64,000 bases of DNA from UM-FILTER-47-13 sp964445195 (GCA_964445195.1 CAYUKA010000001.1:124001-188000); one strand, 5' to 3'. Positions 30,654 to 39,903 are shown, counted from the stretch's first letter. Translations and numbers: made by a program. The notes: generated by a model from the sequence alone, not told the origin.

Positions 30654-33407
30654 ATGATTAAAGACATCAAAAAAGTCGCCGTAATCGGCGCGGGTACGAT
30701 GGGGGCCGGCATTGCCGCGCAACTTGCCAATGCCGGGGTCGAGGTCGTTCTGCTCGACCTGACCAAGGACAAGGCCGACGCGGCCGTGCAGCGCATGTTG
30801 AAGGCGAAGCCGACCGATGCTTTCAACAACGGTTTCATGGCGCCGGAAAACGCGAAGCTGATTACCACTGGTTCGAGCGTTGACAACCTCGACATGATCG
30901 CCGATTGCGACTGGGTAATCGAGAGTATCCTGGTCAAAGATCCGCAAATCCGCCAGGATCTATACAAACGGGCACAGGCTATCGCCAGACCGGATGCAAT
31001 CTTCTCATCCAACACGTCGATGGATACGACCGTCGACATGACGTACGACCAGGATGACGACTTCAAAAGCCGGTTCCTGAACGCGCATTTCTTCAACCCT
31101 GTACGCTACATGCACTTGCTGGAAGTGATTCCAAACCCGGACCATACCGACCCGGCCTGTGTCGAGGCGATCCGCAATTTCGGCGACAAGGTTCTCGGCA
31201 AGAAGGTTGTCGAATGTAAAGACGTTGTCGGTTTCATCGGCAACCGGATCGGCATTTATGCAATGGAGCGTGCCCTGCAGGAAGCGCTTTTGCAAAATAT
31301 TAAGATCGAGGATGTCGATGCCATAATGGGCAAGGCGTTTGGCTTTCCGTTTCTCGGCCTGTTCAAGCTCGCCGACGAAGTTGGTCTTGATGTGGTCCAG
31401 CATGTCCGCGAAGGTCTGGTCGATGCTTTGCCGGATTCGGATGATTTCATGCATATTTATACTGGGCACGAGCGCCTGCAAAACATGATCGATGACGGCT
31501 ATGTCGGTAACCGCAAGGAAGACAGCCTCGGTGGTTATTACCGTACTAAAACAGACGCCGACGGTAATGTCGTAAAGGATGCCAAGGGCAAACCGGTCAA
31601 GCAGGCGCTGCGCCTTGACACCGGTGAGTATGAAGACCGTACGCAAAGCCCTTTTTTCAAATTTGAAAGACACATTAAAAAGGTCGGCGGCTATCAGAAT
31701 TTCTTCGATTCCCACCACGAAGCCACGCATTTCGCCTGGCCGGTTCTGCGCGATATAATGATCTATGTGCTTGATCATGCAGAAGAGCTGGCCTTTGATG
31801 TACAGGCTATCGACGACGCCATGCGCGCCGGCTTTAACTGGGAGTACGGCCCGTTCGAACTGATGGACCAGTTCGGCCTCGACTGGTTCCGGGAAAGGCT
31901 CGAAAAAGAAGATATAGCCACCCCTGCCCTACTGGATAAGGCCGGTAAATCGTTCTACCGCGAAAACGGCAAGACACTCGAAGTCATGAGCTTTGATGGC
32001 AGCTACAGTCCTGTGCGCCGCGAAGACGGTGTTATCAAGCTGGAGGATCACAAGCGCGGCGCCAAGCCTCTGGTCGCCACCAAAAGTGCGAAGCTGTGGG
32101 ATATCGGCGACGGTGTAACCTGTCTCGAGTTTACCTCGCCGATGAACTCGCTGGAGCCGTCGGTGCTCAAAGGCATCAATGACAGCATCAAATTCATGAC
32201 CGATAACGGCGATCGTTACAAAGCGATGGTGGTTTATAACGATGCTGACAGCTTTTCAATCGGCGCCAACCTTGTGTTGATCAACGCCTTTATGAAAGCG
32301 GCCAATCACGGCATCACCAAGGCGCTCGGCCTGTCCGGTTTCATGAACCGCAAGGTTACGAATTTCGTCGGCAACATGGTCTATCAGGGACAGGCCGTGC
32401 TCAAGGCGATGCGCGAAGCGCCCTTCCCTGTCATCGGCGCGCCGAAAGGCACACCCAAGAATATGAGCCTCGGCGGCGGCTGCGAAGTGCTGCTGTGGAG
32501 CGATGCAATCCAGGCCGGGCCCGAAGCGGTGATTGCTCTGGTTGAAGCCGGTGCCGGGCTGATCCCCGGCTGGGGCGGCACGACACGTTACCTTGACCGC
32601 GCCACCAAAAAGCCCGGTCAAAAAGGCGGGCCAATGCCGCCGGTGATCGAAGCCACGCTCGCGCTGGCCAATCCGATGGAATCAATGTCAATGTCGGCAC
32701 AGGATGCGAAGAAAAAGCTGTGGCTGCAGGAGAATGACGGGATAAGTATGAACCCCGACCGCGTGCTGGCCGATGCCAAGGCACGCGCGCTGGAGATGGC
32801 CGTCGGCTATGAACCGCCCAAGCCGTCAACCTTCCGCCTGCCCGGCCCGTCCGGCAAGGCGGCGATTCGCATGAAAGTCGATGATTTTTACCTCAGGGGC
32901 GACGACCCGAAAAAGGGCGGCGTCAACCATGTCGACGTCAAGGTCGCCGAAGGGCTGGCCGATATCCTGACCGGCGGCGAAACGCTGACCGCCGACCAGG
33001 TCGATACGCATCTTGCCGCGCATCACGACCATGTCAGGGATATCATCGCCCGCAAACCGGCCCAGGCCGTCAAAATCAATCCGACGCTGGAACTGACCGA
33101 GCAACGTCTGCTGGCGCTGGAATGGCAACGAATTATGACGCTGGCGACGGACGGCGATACACAGGCACGCATCGCTCATATCGCTACAACCGGTAAGCCG
33201 CTGCGTGAACCGCATCTCGACCCGGCACCAACGCCAGGCGAAATCCGCAACAGCATAAAGCTGGTGCCGATGTTCGATAAGGTGCCGGACGGCAAACCGC
33301 TCACCGGCGCCGATGCGGAAAGGCTCGATGAGATGGCCGAGATCACCGAGACAGCCCTGCGCGGTCAGATTCCCAAAACGCTGATGAAGCTGGTGATGAT
33401 GAAATAA
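30654..33407 (+). CDS. 3-hydroxyacyl-CoA dehydrogenase/enoyl-CoA hydratase, FadN type
   Basis: A 917-residue multifunctional enzyme. The NAD-binding dehydrogenase comes first (VAVIGAGTMGAGIA at 8-20; HFFNPVRYMHLLEVIP with the catalytic histidine region near 145-160; ECKDVVGFIGNRIG near 186). The crotonase domain is C-terminal (GAPKGTPKNMSLGGGCEVLLWSD near 600; EAGAGLIPGWGGTTRYL near 633). That order is the reverse of E. coli FadB and matches FadN/YusL. It hydrates enoyl-CoA and oxidises 3-hydroxyacyl-CoA. It forms an operon with the ligase and thiolase and is followed by a strong terminator. Confidence 0.94.
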   Translation: MIKDIKKVAVIGAGTMGAGIAAQLANAGVEVVLLDLTKDKADAAVQRMLKAKPTDAFNNGFMAPENAKLITTGSSVDNLDMIADCDWVIESILVKDPQIRQDLYKRAQAIARPDAIFSSNTSMDTTVDMTYDQDDDFKSRFLNAHFFNPVRYMHLLEVIPNPDHTDPACVEAIRNFGDKVLGKKVVECKDVVGFIGNRIGIYAMERALQEALLQNIKIEDVDAIMGKAFGFPFLGLFKLADEVGLDVVQHVREGLVDALPDSDDFMHIYTGHERLQNMIDDGYVGNRKEDSLGGYYRTKTDADGNVVKDAKGKPVKQALRLDTGEYEDRTQSPFFKFERHIKKVGGYQNFFDSHHEATHFAWPVLRDIMIYVLDHAEELAFDVQAIDDAMRAGFNWEYGPFELMDQFGLDWFRERLEKEDIATPALLDKAGKSFYRENGKTLEVMSFDGSYSPVRREDGVIKLEDHKRGAKPLVATKSAKLWDIGDGVTCLEFTSPMNSLEPSVLKGINDSIKFMTDNGDRYKAMVVYNDADSFSIGANLVLINAFMKAANHGITKALGLSGFMNRKVTNFVGNMVYQGQAVLKAMREAPFPVIGAPKGTPKNMSLGGGCEVLLWSDAIQAGPEAVIALVEAGAGLIPGWGGTTRYLDRATKKPGQKGGPMPPVIEATLALANPMESMSMSAQDAKKKLWLQENDGISMNPDRVLADAKARALEMAVGYEPPKPSTFRLPGPSGKAAIRMKVDDFYLRGDDPKKGGVNHVDVKVAEGLADILTGGETLTADQVDTHLAAHHDHVRDIIARKPAQAVKINPTLELTEQRLLALEWQRIMTLATDGDTQARIAHIATTGKPLREPHLDPAPTPGEIRNSIKLVPMFDKVPDGKPLTGADAERLDEMAEITETALRGQIPKTLMKLVMMK

Positions 33408-33438
33408 GACCACTCCCGGGGAGAATCTTCTGTGGTTA

Positions 33439-33470
33439 AATAAAGGGGCGCTCTTGCCCCTTTATTATCA
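33439..33470 (+). terminator. Rho-independent terminator of the beta-oxidation operon
   Basis: AATAAAGGGGC (33439-33449) pairs perfectly with GCCCCTTTATT (33456-33466) across a 6-base loop. The 11-bp stem has A on the left and T on the right, so it can work in both directions. It lies 32 bases after the FadN-type stop codon. Confidence 0.85.
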
Positions 33471-33513
33471 TGGCGGGATAATTGGTGCTGATCGCATCAG
33501 ATTCCGGTTTGGC

Positions 33514-34065
33514 ATGAAGCATTATTTTCATATAGGCGTGCTCGCCGCCTTGGTTTTTCTTGGCGCCTGCGCAGGACGGGAACCGCCGCCGCAAGAAGTG
33601 TTGACCCCTATACCTGCCGCCACATTTAATGATCCGGATAATGATATTTTCATGCGTGCCGTCGCCGAATATATCCAGGCCAAAGACGGACCCGGCAATA
33701 CGCGTTACGAGTTTACCCGGCTTGACCTTAACCATGACGGAAGACGCGAGGGCATCGTATTGATGAAAGGGCCGCATCAATATTGGTGTGGCTTTAACGG
33801 CTGCCACATGGCGATTTTCAAAGCGCATAATGAAAATTTCGAACTGCTGTCCGAAGTCGCCCCGGTGCGCGGACCGCTTACAGTCAGCGACCGGCTGACA
33901 AATGGCTGGCGGGATATCGTCGTCCGGGTTTCCGGGCGGTCACACGCCCAAACAAAAGATGTAGCGCTGCGTTTTAACGGCCGCGCCTATCCTCCGCAAC
34001 CGGCCTATCAGCCGCCCCTTCATGTGGCGTCACGCCCTAACAGCGGCGTGGAAATCTTTCCGTGA
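33514..34065 (+). CDS. Lipoprotein of unknown function
   Basis: A 183-residue protein with a lipoprotein signal (MKHYFHIGVLAALVFLGACAG; lipobox LGAC). The mature part contains LDLNHDGRREGIVLM, an EF-hand-like or VCBS-like acidic loop, then WCGFNGCHMAIF with two cysteines likely to pair in the periplasm. DWRDIVV-like and RFNGRAYP segments are common in small periplasmic proteins that measure or bind surfaces, but I cannot name a family. The ATG at 33514 is chosen for the lipoprotein signal; the earlier ATG at 33454 lies in the terminator. Confidence 0.72.
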   Translation: MKHYFHIGVLAALVFLGACAGREPPPQEVLTPIPAATFNDPDNDIFMRAVAEYIQAKDGPGNTRYEFTRLDLNHDGRREGIVLMKGPHQYWCGFNGCHMAIFKAHNENFELLSEVAPVRGPLTVSDRLTNGWRDIVVRVSGRSHAQTKDVALRFNGRAYPPQPAYQPPLHVASRPNSGVEIFP

Positions 34066-34073
34066 ATAACGTT

Positions 34074-35072
34074 TTATGACTTGCCGAAACGGCGGAAGAA
34101 CGCCGCCAAAGGATTGGTACCTTTGCGCATATCCTCCGCCAGCGCATCCTTATCGGCGTCATCAAGCGCCATATCGATATGCTCCATCATGTTGTCGATA
34201 TTCACGTTGCGCACATGCAGACGCTTGAGCTTCAGAACAATTTCCTGCTCCTGCGCATCGAAATTACCATCACACCAACAAAGCATACGGGCATAATAGA
34301 AAAAGCGGCTGCGGTCTTCCTGGTCGGCAATCTGCATGAACATCGCCGTGACATCCTGCGGATCAAGAATATCATCTTCAAGAATGTGCCGTTGTTCTTT
34401 GCTGAAGGCTTCACTGTGCAGCACGTTATACATGAACTCACGCTCATCCTTCGTAACCGTGTGATCGGCATGCGCCAGCGCGAAAACCGCCCGCCACATA
34501 TAAAACCGGCTATCATTGACAGCACCGCCGGCAGCGGCGCCACCACGATGGAACGAGAACAGCCCGGCAATCATCGAGCCAAGACCGCCGCGCTCTCGGC
34601 CGGCCTGTAGCTGCTCTTCCGTCTCCTGTCGCAAAGCCGCCGCCTTTTCACGCGAATCATAGAGCGCTCCTGTCAGAGCATCAACATCCAGCCGCTCCAT
34701 ATGTGCGCCAAGAAGCCGCTCCATAATCTCTTTTTCCTGCACATCGTAATTTCCATCGCTCCAGCACATCACCCGGGCAAACTGGAAAAACAGCGCCTGG
34801 TCACTATGATCAGACACCTGCGCCAGCATCTCGCCCGCGTCCTTGGGGTGGATGATATCGTCCTCCAGTATCGCTTTTTGCTCCAGCGAAAAGGGCACCG
34901 TCCGCAGGTACTCATCCATCAGGCTTTCTTCCTCACGGCTCAAATGTCCGTCAGCATGAGCAATCGCGAAGATCGCCCGCCACATATAAAAATGACTTTG
35001 GCTTACCCCAGTGCTCATCATCTGTTCCTTGCTTAAAATTACCCCCTCTTCATCAATAGCAGTTTCCGGCAT
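34074..35072 (-). CDS. TerB-like protein with internal duplication
   Basis: A 332-residue soluble protein made of two copies of a helical domain offset by 162 residues. FYMWRAIFAIAHADGHL (28-44) returns as FYMWRAVFALAHADHTV (190-206). CWSDGNYDVQEKEI (103-116) returns as CWCDGNFDAQEQEI (265-278). AHADG-L-EE and DGN-D-QE are acidic metal-binding patterns seen in TerB/DjlA-type domains. The linker is charged and then glycine-rich. TerB-like domains often act in stress or membrane-associated complexes. No tellurite genes are present. It diverges from the polymerase gene. Confidence 0.78.
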   Translation of the reverse strand: MPETAIDEEGVILSKEQMMSTGVSQSHFYMWRAIFAIAHADGHLSREEESLMDEYLRTVPFSLEQKAILEDDIIHPKDAGEMLAQVSDHSDQALFFQFARVMCWSDGNYDVQEKEIMERLLGAHMERLDVDALTGALYDSREKAAALRQETEEQLQAGRERGGLGSMIAGLFSFHRGGAAAGGAVNDSRFYMWRAVFALAHADHTVTKDEREFMYNVLHSEAFSKEQRHILEDDILDPQDVTAMFMQIADQEDRSRFFYYARMLCWCDGNFDAQEQEIVLKLKRLHVRNVNIDNMMEHIDMALDDADKDALAEDMRKGTNPLAAFFRRFGKS

Positions 35073-35094
35073 CGCGCAAAATAGCTGTTATTTT

Positions 35095-35109
35095 GTTCTT
35101 TATTTGTTC
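35095..35109 (+). promoter_or_regulatory. LexA (SOS) box, GTTC-N7-GTTC
   Basis: GTTC (35095-35098), seven bases, GTTC (35106-35109). This direct repeat is the known LexA site of alphaproteobacteria. It lies just upstream of a Y-family polymerase gene, a usual SOS target. LexA binding here would block the promoter until DNA damage. Confidence 0.75.
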
Positions 35110-35156
35110 TGATTATGCGCTATATTAACGCTTCACGCGAAACGAAAAGTGAACAA

Positions 35157-36440
35157 ATGCGGCCTGCGACAGAACTCAAATGGCTCTTTCTCGACCTGAA
35201 CAGCTATTTCGCCAGCGTCGAGCAACAGGAGAATCCGGCGCTGCGCGGCAGGCCTGTCGCGGTGGTGCCGATGGATACAGACGGCACCTGCGCCATCGCC
35301 GCCTCCTATGAAGCCAAAGCCTACGGCATCAAAACCGGCACCAGGATTTACGATGCCAGGAAAATGTGCCCCGGCCTGCGCTGCGTGCTGGCGCGGCACG
35401 ATATTTATGTCGATTACCATCACCGCGTTCTGGACGAAGTCATCAAACATATACCGATCAACAAGGTCTGGTCGATTGATGAGCTGTCCAGCCGCCTGCC
35501 GCCGCGCCAGCGCAGCCACGCCGCGGCAACCGCCGTCGCGCAGCGGCTGAAAGACGGGCTGCGCCACGCTGTCGGTGAATGTGTCACCTGTTCGATCGGG
35601 CTGGCGCCGAACGGCTTCCTCGCCAAGGTCGCCAGCGACATGCAAAAGCCGGACGGGCTGACAGTGCTCGACCCCGCAGCCCTGCCCGGCCCTCTCCTGG
35701 ATCTGAACCTGACCGATCTGCCCGGCATCAATGTACGGATGGAGGAACGGCTGCACCGCGCCGGGATCAAAACGATCGAACAGTTCTGGCACCTGTCGCC
35801 CAAACATGCGCGCAAAATCTGGGGCAGTGTCGCCGGAGAGCGCTTCTGGTACAACCTGCACGGTTACGAGGTGCCGGACCTTGAAACGAAAACCAGTATG
35901 ATCGGTCATTCCCGCGTGCTTGATACGGCACTGCGCACGCCGGACAAGGCGCGGCTGGTCGCGCGCCGCCTGACCGTCAAAGCCGCCGGGCGGCTGCGGC
36001 GGAAAGGATTTTACGCGACCTGCTTTACCCTGAGTACGCGAACCAAAAACGGCCCGCGCTGGACGGCGGAAACCCGGCTGTCGCCGGTACAGGATAATTT
36101 CACATTTCTCGAAACACTGGACGCCTTATGGCACGCCATGATGGTGGACTTACGGCAGGAGGCCGGCACGGGCGTCCCGATCTTCAAAAAAATCGCTGTC
36201 ACCATGACCGGCCTGTGCCGGCGGGAGGAGATTACCCCCGATCTGTTCGACATATCCTCAACCGCACACCAGGCGCTGCAGGCCCGGCATGATGCGCTGT
36301 CAGCCGTGATGGACAAGCTGAACGGTAAATACGGCGCGGAAACCGTCAGGCTGGGCGTTTCGCCGCAAACCCGCGCCGGTTATGTCGGCACCAAGATCGC
36401 CTTTTCCCGCATTCCCGACCGGGCGGAGTTTTCGGAGTAA
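35157..36440 (+). CDS. Y-family DNA polymerase (DinB/UmuC-like)
   Basis: A 427-residue translesion polymerase. LFLDLNSYFASVEQQENPALRGRPVAVVP is the N-terminal palm with the first metal aspartate. AASYEAKAYGIKTGTRIYDARKMCPGL is the finger region. VWSIDELS holds the catalytic SIDE. SIGLAPNGFLAKVASDMQKPDG and the HhH segment DLPGINVRMEERLHRAGI follow. SIDELSSRL departs from the usual SIDEAFLD, and this branch is often called a second DinB type. The start at 35157 is chosen over 35115 because the latter is six bases from the LexA box and would leave no room for a leader. Confidence 0.88.
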   Translation: MRPATELKWLFLDLNSYFASVEQQENPALRGRPVAVVPMDTDGTCAIAASYEAKAYGIKTGTRIYDARKMCPGLRCVLARHDIYVDYHHRVLDEVIKHIPINKVWSIDELSSRLPPRQRSHAAATAVAQRLKDGLRHAVGECVTCSIGLAPNGFLAKVASDMQKPDGLTVLDPAALPGPLLDLNLTDLPGINVRMEERLHRAGIKTIEQFWHLSPKHARKIWGSVAGERFWYNLHGYEVPDLETKTSMIGHSRVLDTALRTPDKARLVARRLTVKAAGRLRRKGFYATCFTLSTRTKNGPRWTAETRLSPVQDNFTFLETLDALWHAMMVDLRQEAGTGVPIFKKIAVTMTGLCRREEITPDLFDISSTAHQALQARHDALSAVMDKLNGKYGAETVRLGVSPQTRAGYVGTKIAFSRIPDRAEFSE

Positions 36441-36501
36441 TGGACCTTTGCGGAAAAATCGGCTAAGAGCTATGTATCTTTAACAACATACAAGGTGATT
36501 T

Positions 36502-36999
36502 ATGTCTTCCGAAGACGACAACCATGATAACGATGCCTATCATGCGCAAACCAAAGACGGGCAGGAACTGACAATACGCGAAGCCCGTTCCGACGCCGAT
36601 TATTACAAAGCTTACCCGCTGATCCTGCAGCTGATCCCCGACCTCGACATGCAGACCTACGCCCAGCGCGTGTTTGTCGCCCGCGCCACCGGCTACCGCA
36701 TGTTCATTGCCGAGGTTGGCGAGGATGTGATCGGCGTCATCGGCGTCATCCATAACCACAACCTGCATGACGGTTTTGTGACCTATATCGAGCATGTGGT
36801 CATCGACGAGAATTACCGCAAGCAGGGCTATGGCGCGATGCTGCTGGAATTCGCGGAAAAGCGCGCCAAGGAAGAGGGCTGCGACCAGATCGAGCTGGAT
36901 GTCGATGAAAATGAAAGCCAGATCGAGGAATTCTATCTGCGCAACGGCTATAAAATCAGCGGCAGATACCTGTATAAAGACCTGGATACCGAGGGTTAA
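36502..36999 (+). CDS. GNAT-family N-acetyltransferase
   Basis: A 165-residue GNAT domain. The strand YIEHVVIDENYRKQGYGAMLLEFAEKRAKEEGC carries the acetyl-CoA loop RKQGYGA. The end FYLRNGYKISGRYLYKDL is typical. The N-terminus has an acidic, histidine-containing lead of about 20 residues (SSEDDNHDNDAYHAQT). AAGGTG stands six bases before the ATG. The acceptor is unknown. Confidence 0.88.
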   Translation: MSSEDDNHDNDAYHAQTKDGQELTIREARSDADYYKAYPLILQLIPDLDMQTYAQRVFVARATGYRMFIAEVGEDVIGVIGVIHNHNLHDGFVTYIEHVVIDENYRKQGYGAMLLEFAEKRAKEEGCDQIELDVDENESQIEEFYLRNGYKISGRYLYKDLDTEG

Positions 37000-37017
37000 C
37001 CGACTGCCCTCAAAACA

Positions 37018-37053
37018 AAACCGGGGCGAAAACAAGCACCGCCCCGGCTTTTT
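37018..37053 (+). terminator. Rho-independent terminator after the acetyltransferase gene
   Basis: CCGGGGCG (37021-37028) pairs with CGCCCCGG (37040-37047) across an 11-base loop, and CTTTTT follows. The run AAAA precedes the left arm, so it may also end the convergent gene at 37078 from the other strand. Confidence 0.85.
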
Positions 37054-37077
37054 GATTCTATCGTGGCTTTTATCGTC

Positions 37078-38145
37078 TTAGCCCAGACCAATCCTTCTCT
37101 GGTTTTCTTTACTGACCTGTACGATCGGCGTCATGTCAGGCGCCAGATCGTTTGCAACAGCACTGTCACGCACGTCAAGCACAGCGCCGACGAAGACACC
37201 GGCCAGACCTTGGAGCGCATCCTGGAAGCCGGTGTTTTCGAAACGGCCTGCGGCTGTATTGTCCAGAACGTCTGCCGCCGATTCAATAGCCGTCACGACC
37301 AGATCATCCGCCGTGCGCGTTACCACGTCGTTAAACTTGTCGGCAACGGCGCGAATCGACCCCGGCGTCGCTTTTTGAAGAAAGCCGTGGACGACCTGCG
37401 CCATTGCTTTACTCATCTCTGCGCGATTAGTGTGAACGATCTCGGCAAGCTCGCGTGGCGGCATGAGTCTAACCTTGGCGAATGCTGCTTGCGCATATTC
37501 TTCGACCGTACGGCCGCCGCGATAGGCAAGGGTCTTTTCTCTCAGGTTCGCCGGCAAAACAGCATCAATCGCTTGGGCAAACCTGGCGGCCGCATTCTCA
37601 ATAGTCGTCCACTGTTTGGCCGTCAGGTTCTCAAGCACCTGTTCGATCTCTTCAACCGAGCCTAATGTAAAATTCGGATTCAGCTTGAGAGATATTCTGG
37701 AACCATCTTTAATCAGATCGTCAATTTGCATCTCTTTCTTGGGGACGAAATTGGCCGCAGCACCGGACATCATTTTCTCGATCGCTTCCGGCGGCAGCAT
37801 TTTCAACACCGCAAGGTTCGCTTCCAGATCTTCGGAATAAGCGAAGTCTCTCACCATTGTTGTCAGGGTGCTGACCTGCATGGCTACCTCTTCACGCAGC
37901 TCTGCGTCACCGCCATTCATCAACCACAACATAAGCAACTGCTGGCCCATTTTCGGACCGACCTGTAAAAGGCTGGCCGGAAACTCGCCGGTTACCCCCC
38001 AGGCGATGCGGCCCGGTGCCACGCCGTCCTGGCGATTGTCTTCTTCACGCTGGGTTACCCGATGCTCAACATATGCGCGAAGCTTCACTGGCTCATCTTC
38101 ACCAGTGACAGGGTTTTTAACTTTGACCTTTGCTTTTAAATCCAT
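37078..38145 (-). CDS. Hypothetical protein, 355 aa, mostly helical
   Basis: I do not recognise the family. The first 65 residues look like a small beta region (KVKNPVTGEDEPVKLRAYVEHRVT). The rest is helical, with HEAT-like pairs (MQVSTLTTMVRDFAYSEDLEANLAVLKMLPPEAIEKMMSGAA) and small-residue-rich helices (FQDALQGLAGVFVGAVLDV). There is no signal peptide. AGGAGG-like bases (GGGAGGG) stand before the ATG. It ends at a shared terminator and has no operon partner. Confidence 0.72.
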   Translation of the reverse strand: MDLKAKVKVKNPVTGEDEPVKLRAYVEHRVTQREEDNRQDGVAPGRIAWGVTGEFPASLLQVGPKMGQQLLMLWLMNGGDAELREEVAMQVSTLTTMVRDFAYSEDLEANLAVLKMLPPEAIEKMMSGAAANFVPKKEMQIDDLIKDGSRISLKLNPNFTLGSVEEIEQVLENLTAKQWTTIENAAARFAQAIDAVLPANLREKTLAYRGGRTVEEYAQAAFAKVRLMPPRELAEIVHTNRAEMSKAMAQVVHGFLQKATPGSIRAVADKFNDVVTRTADDLVVTAIESAADVLDNTAAGRFENTGFQDALQGLAGVFVGAVLDVRDSAVANDLAPDMTPIVQVSKENQRRIGLG

Positions 38146-38264
38146 TTTTCCCTCCTATGTAAAAAAATAAGATAGCGGTTTAGTAAACCTGTTCTTTCGG
38201 CAATGCAAGTGTTTTTGGAAATACAAAGACGGGGTCGCCTTTCACCGCTGTTTTTGATAAGACT

Positions 38265-39035
38265 ATGCTCATGATCGTCATTTATCAGGACTATATCCAC
38301 AATAACGGCGTATTGTTACGCCGCTTACAGGATGCGCTCGGACCGGACAAGGTGCGGCTGTGCGATGCGGACGACATTATTGGCGGCGCTTTGCAGCACG
38401 CGCGCCTGCTCGTCATGCCGGGCGGTGCAGACCTTTATAACTGTGAAAAACTAAACGGGGCGGGCAACGCGGCCATCCGCGCCTTTGTCGAAGCGGGCGG
38501 CGCCTATCTTGGCATCTGCGCCGGGGCGTATTACGGCTGCCGTGAGATCGTCTGGGCCGAAGATAAGGAACAGGAAATTCGCGGCGCGCGCGAACTCTCA
38601 TTTTTTGACGGTATCGCCACCGGACCGGCCTATGAATTTATCGAAGACGGCAATATCAGGAAATCGTGGAATGCCGCGGTGACACTGCAATGGGATGAGA
38701 CAGAAGCGACTGTTCTCTATCAGGCCGGCCCCGTGTTCGAAGACAACGGCAACGCCACTGTCCTCGCCCGGTACAGCGACCTGCCCGGCGCACCGCCGGC
38801 GGTGATTGAATGCGCCATCGGACAGGGCAAAGCGATATTGTGCAGCCCGCATCTTGAATATGACGCGGCCCATTACCGCCGCAGCCTGTACCGCCATAAT
38901 AACCCCTCTTATGAACGCGAAACGGCCGTGGCCGCCGCGCTGGCGGCCGATGAAGCCGCGCAGAACGCCCTGTGGCGCACGCTGCTGGACCGCGCCTGCC
39001 CCGATATCAACAGGACCGCCCGCGATGCCGCGTAA
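38265..39035 (+). CDS. BPL_N-domain protein (glutamine-amidotransferase-like), first of a tandem pair
   Basis: A 256-residue protein with the domain found at the N-terminus of eukaryotic biotin protein ligase. VMPGGADLYNCEKLNGAGNAAIRAFVEAGGAYLGICAGAYYGCREI has the PGGADL and GICAGAYY motifs; the cysteine lies where a class I amidotransferase nucleophile would be. GQGKAILCSPHLEY is the conserved C-terminal segment. No biotin-ligase catalytic domain is attached. The function of stand-alone bacterial members is unknown. It overlaps the paralogue that follows by 11 bases. Confidence 0.82.
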   Translation: MLMIVIYQDYIHNNGVLLRRLQDALGPDKVRLCDADDIIGGALQHARLLVMPGGADLYNCEKLNGAGNAAIRAFVEAGGAYLGICAGAYYGCREIVWAEDKEQEIRGARELSFFDGIATGPAYEFIEDGNIRKSWNAAVTLQWDETEATVLYQAGPVFEDNGNATVLARYSDLPGAPPAVIECAIGQGKAILCSPHLEYDAAHYRRSLYRHNNPSYERETAVAAALAADEAAQNALWRTLLDRACPDINRTARDAA

Positions 39036-39867
39036 AAAGCAACTTGTCGTCTATAGCAGCCATACAGTCTCGACAGGCACACTGATACCGCGCCTGAAAG
39101 AGTCGTTCTACCAGGCCCTGATCAGAAAGACCGGGCCGGACGACCTCCATAAACCCGGCTTGCTCGGGTCCGATACGCTAGCCTTTTTCCTGCCCGGCAT
39201 TATCGGTGAAAAAAGCCCCTACAACACCGAAATCGGCCCGGCGGGCAACGCCGCGATCCGGCGCTATGTCGAGAATGGCGGCGTGTTTGTCGGGATTTGC
39301 GCCGGGGCCTATTACGCCTGCCGCGACATTCTTTACGACCCGCCATGGCTGCCACAACCGAAAACCAGCCAACCGGGGCTGGACTTTTTCAACGCGCTGG
39401 CCAAAGGCCCGCTGCCCGGCTTCGCCCTGCACGGCGATGAGGCATGGTACAGCGATTGCACCGTAACCACGATCAGCTATCAGGATTCGCAGGACACCCG
39501 CGCGGTCACCGGTATCGCCTATGGCAACGGGCCGATGCTGATCCCTGATGACGACGAAGAGATAGAGATACTGGCTCGTTACGAAGACGTGCCCGGCCGG
39601 CCCATCGCGATTGCCGCAAAACGCATCGGCAAAGGGCTTGCGCTGTTTGTCGGCGTGTTGCCATATGTCGGCTATGAACCACATAACCCCGCCCTGTGCG
39701 ATGAGGAGGTGAAGAACCTTCTGGAAAGCCTGCGGCCACATGAAAGCGGGCGGGAAAATGTCTGGGATATGATTGTCTCGCGGATCAAACTGCATAACGC
39801 CGATCTTGGCCGGGTAAACTTGTTGCCGGGAACCGCCGGGCGTTTACAGCGGCAGCCTGCGCAATAG
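39025..39867 (+). CDS. BPL_N-domain protein, second of a tandem pair
   Basis: A 280-residue paralogue of the preceding protein. TLAFFLPGIIGEKSPYNTEIGPAGNAAIRRYVENGGVFVGICAGAYYACRDI keeps GICAGAYYAC, but PGGAD is replaced by PGIIGE. An insertion of proline-rich residues follows (PPWLPQPKTSQPG), and RIGKGLALFVGVLPYVGYEP replaces the -GQGKAIL-SPHLEY segment. The two proteins have diverged strongly, which suggests separate roles or a heterodimer. The start ATG at 39025 lies inside the upstream gene, so translation is coupled. The stop lies 37 bases before trmFO. Confidence 0.8.
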   Translation: MPRKKQLVVYSSHTVSTGTLIPRLKESFYQALIRKTGPDDLHKPGLLGSDTLAFFLPGIIGEKSPYNTEIGPAGNAAIRRYVENGGVFVGICAGAYYACRDILYDPPWLPQPKTSQPGLDFFNALAKGPLPGFALHGDEAWYSDCTVTTISYQDSQDTRAVTGIAYGNGPMLIPDDDEEIEILARYEDVPGRPIAIAAKRIGKGLALFVGVLPYVGYEPHNPALCDEEVKNLLESLRPHESGRENVWDMIVSRIKLHNADLGRVNLLPGTAGRLQRQPAQ

Positions 39868-39903
39868 TTGTATTGCCTCGCAGGATTTGCTACATATCCT
39901 GCC

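Noticed and set aside
34074..35072. Tellurite-resistance system
   Set aside because: Only TerB-like domains occur. No TerC, TerD or TerZ homologue is seen.
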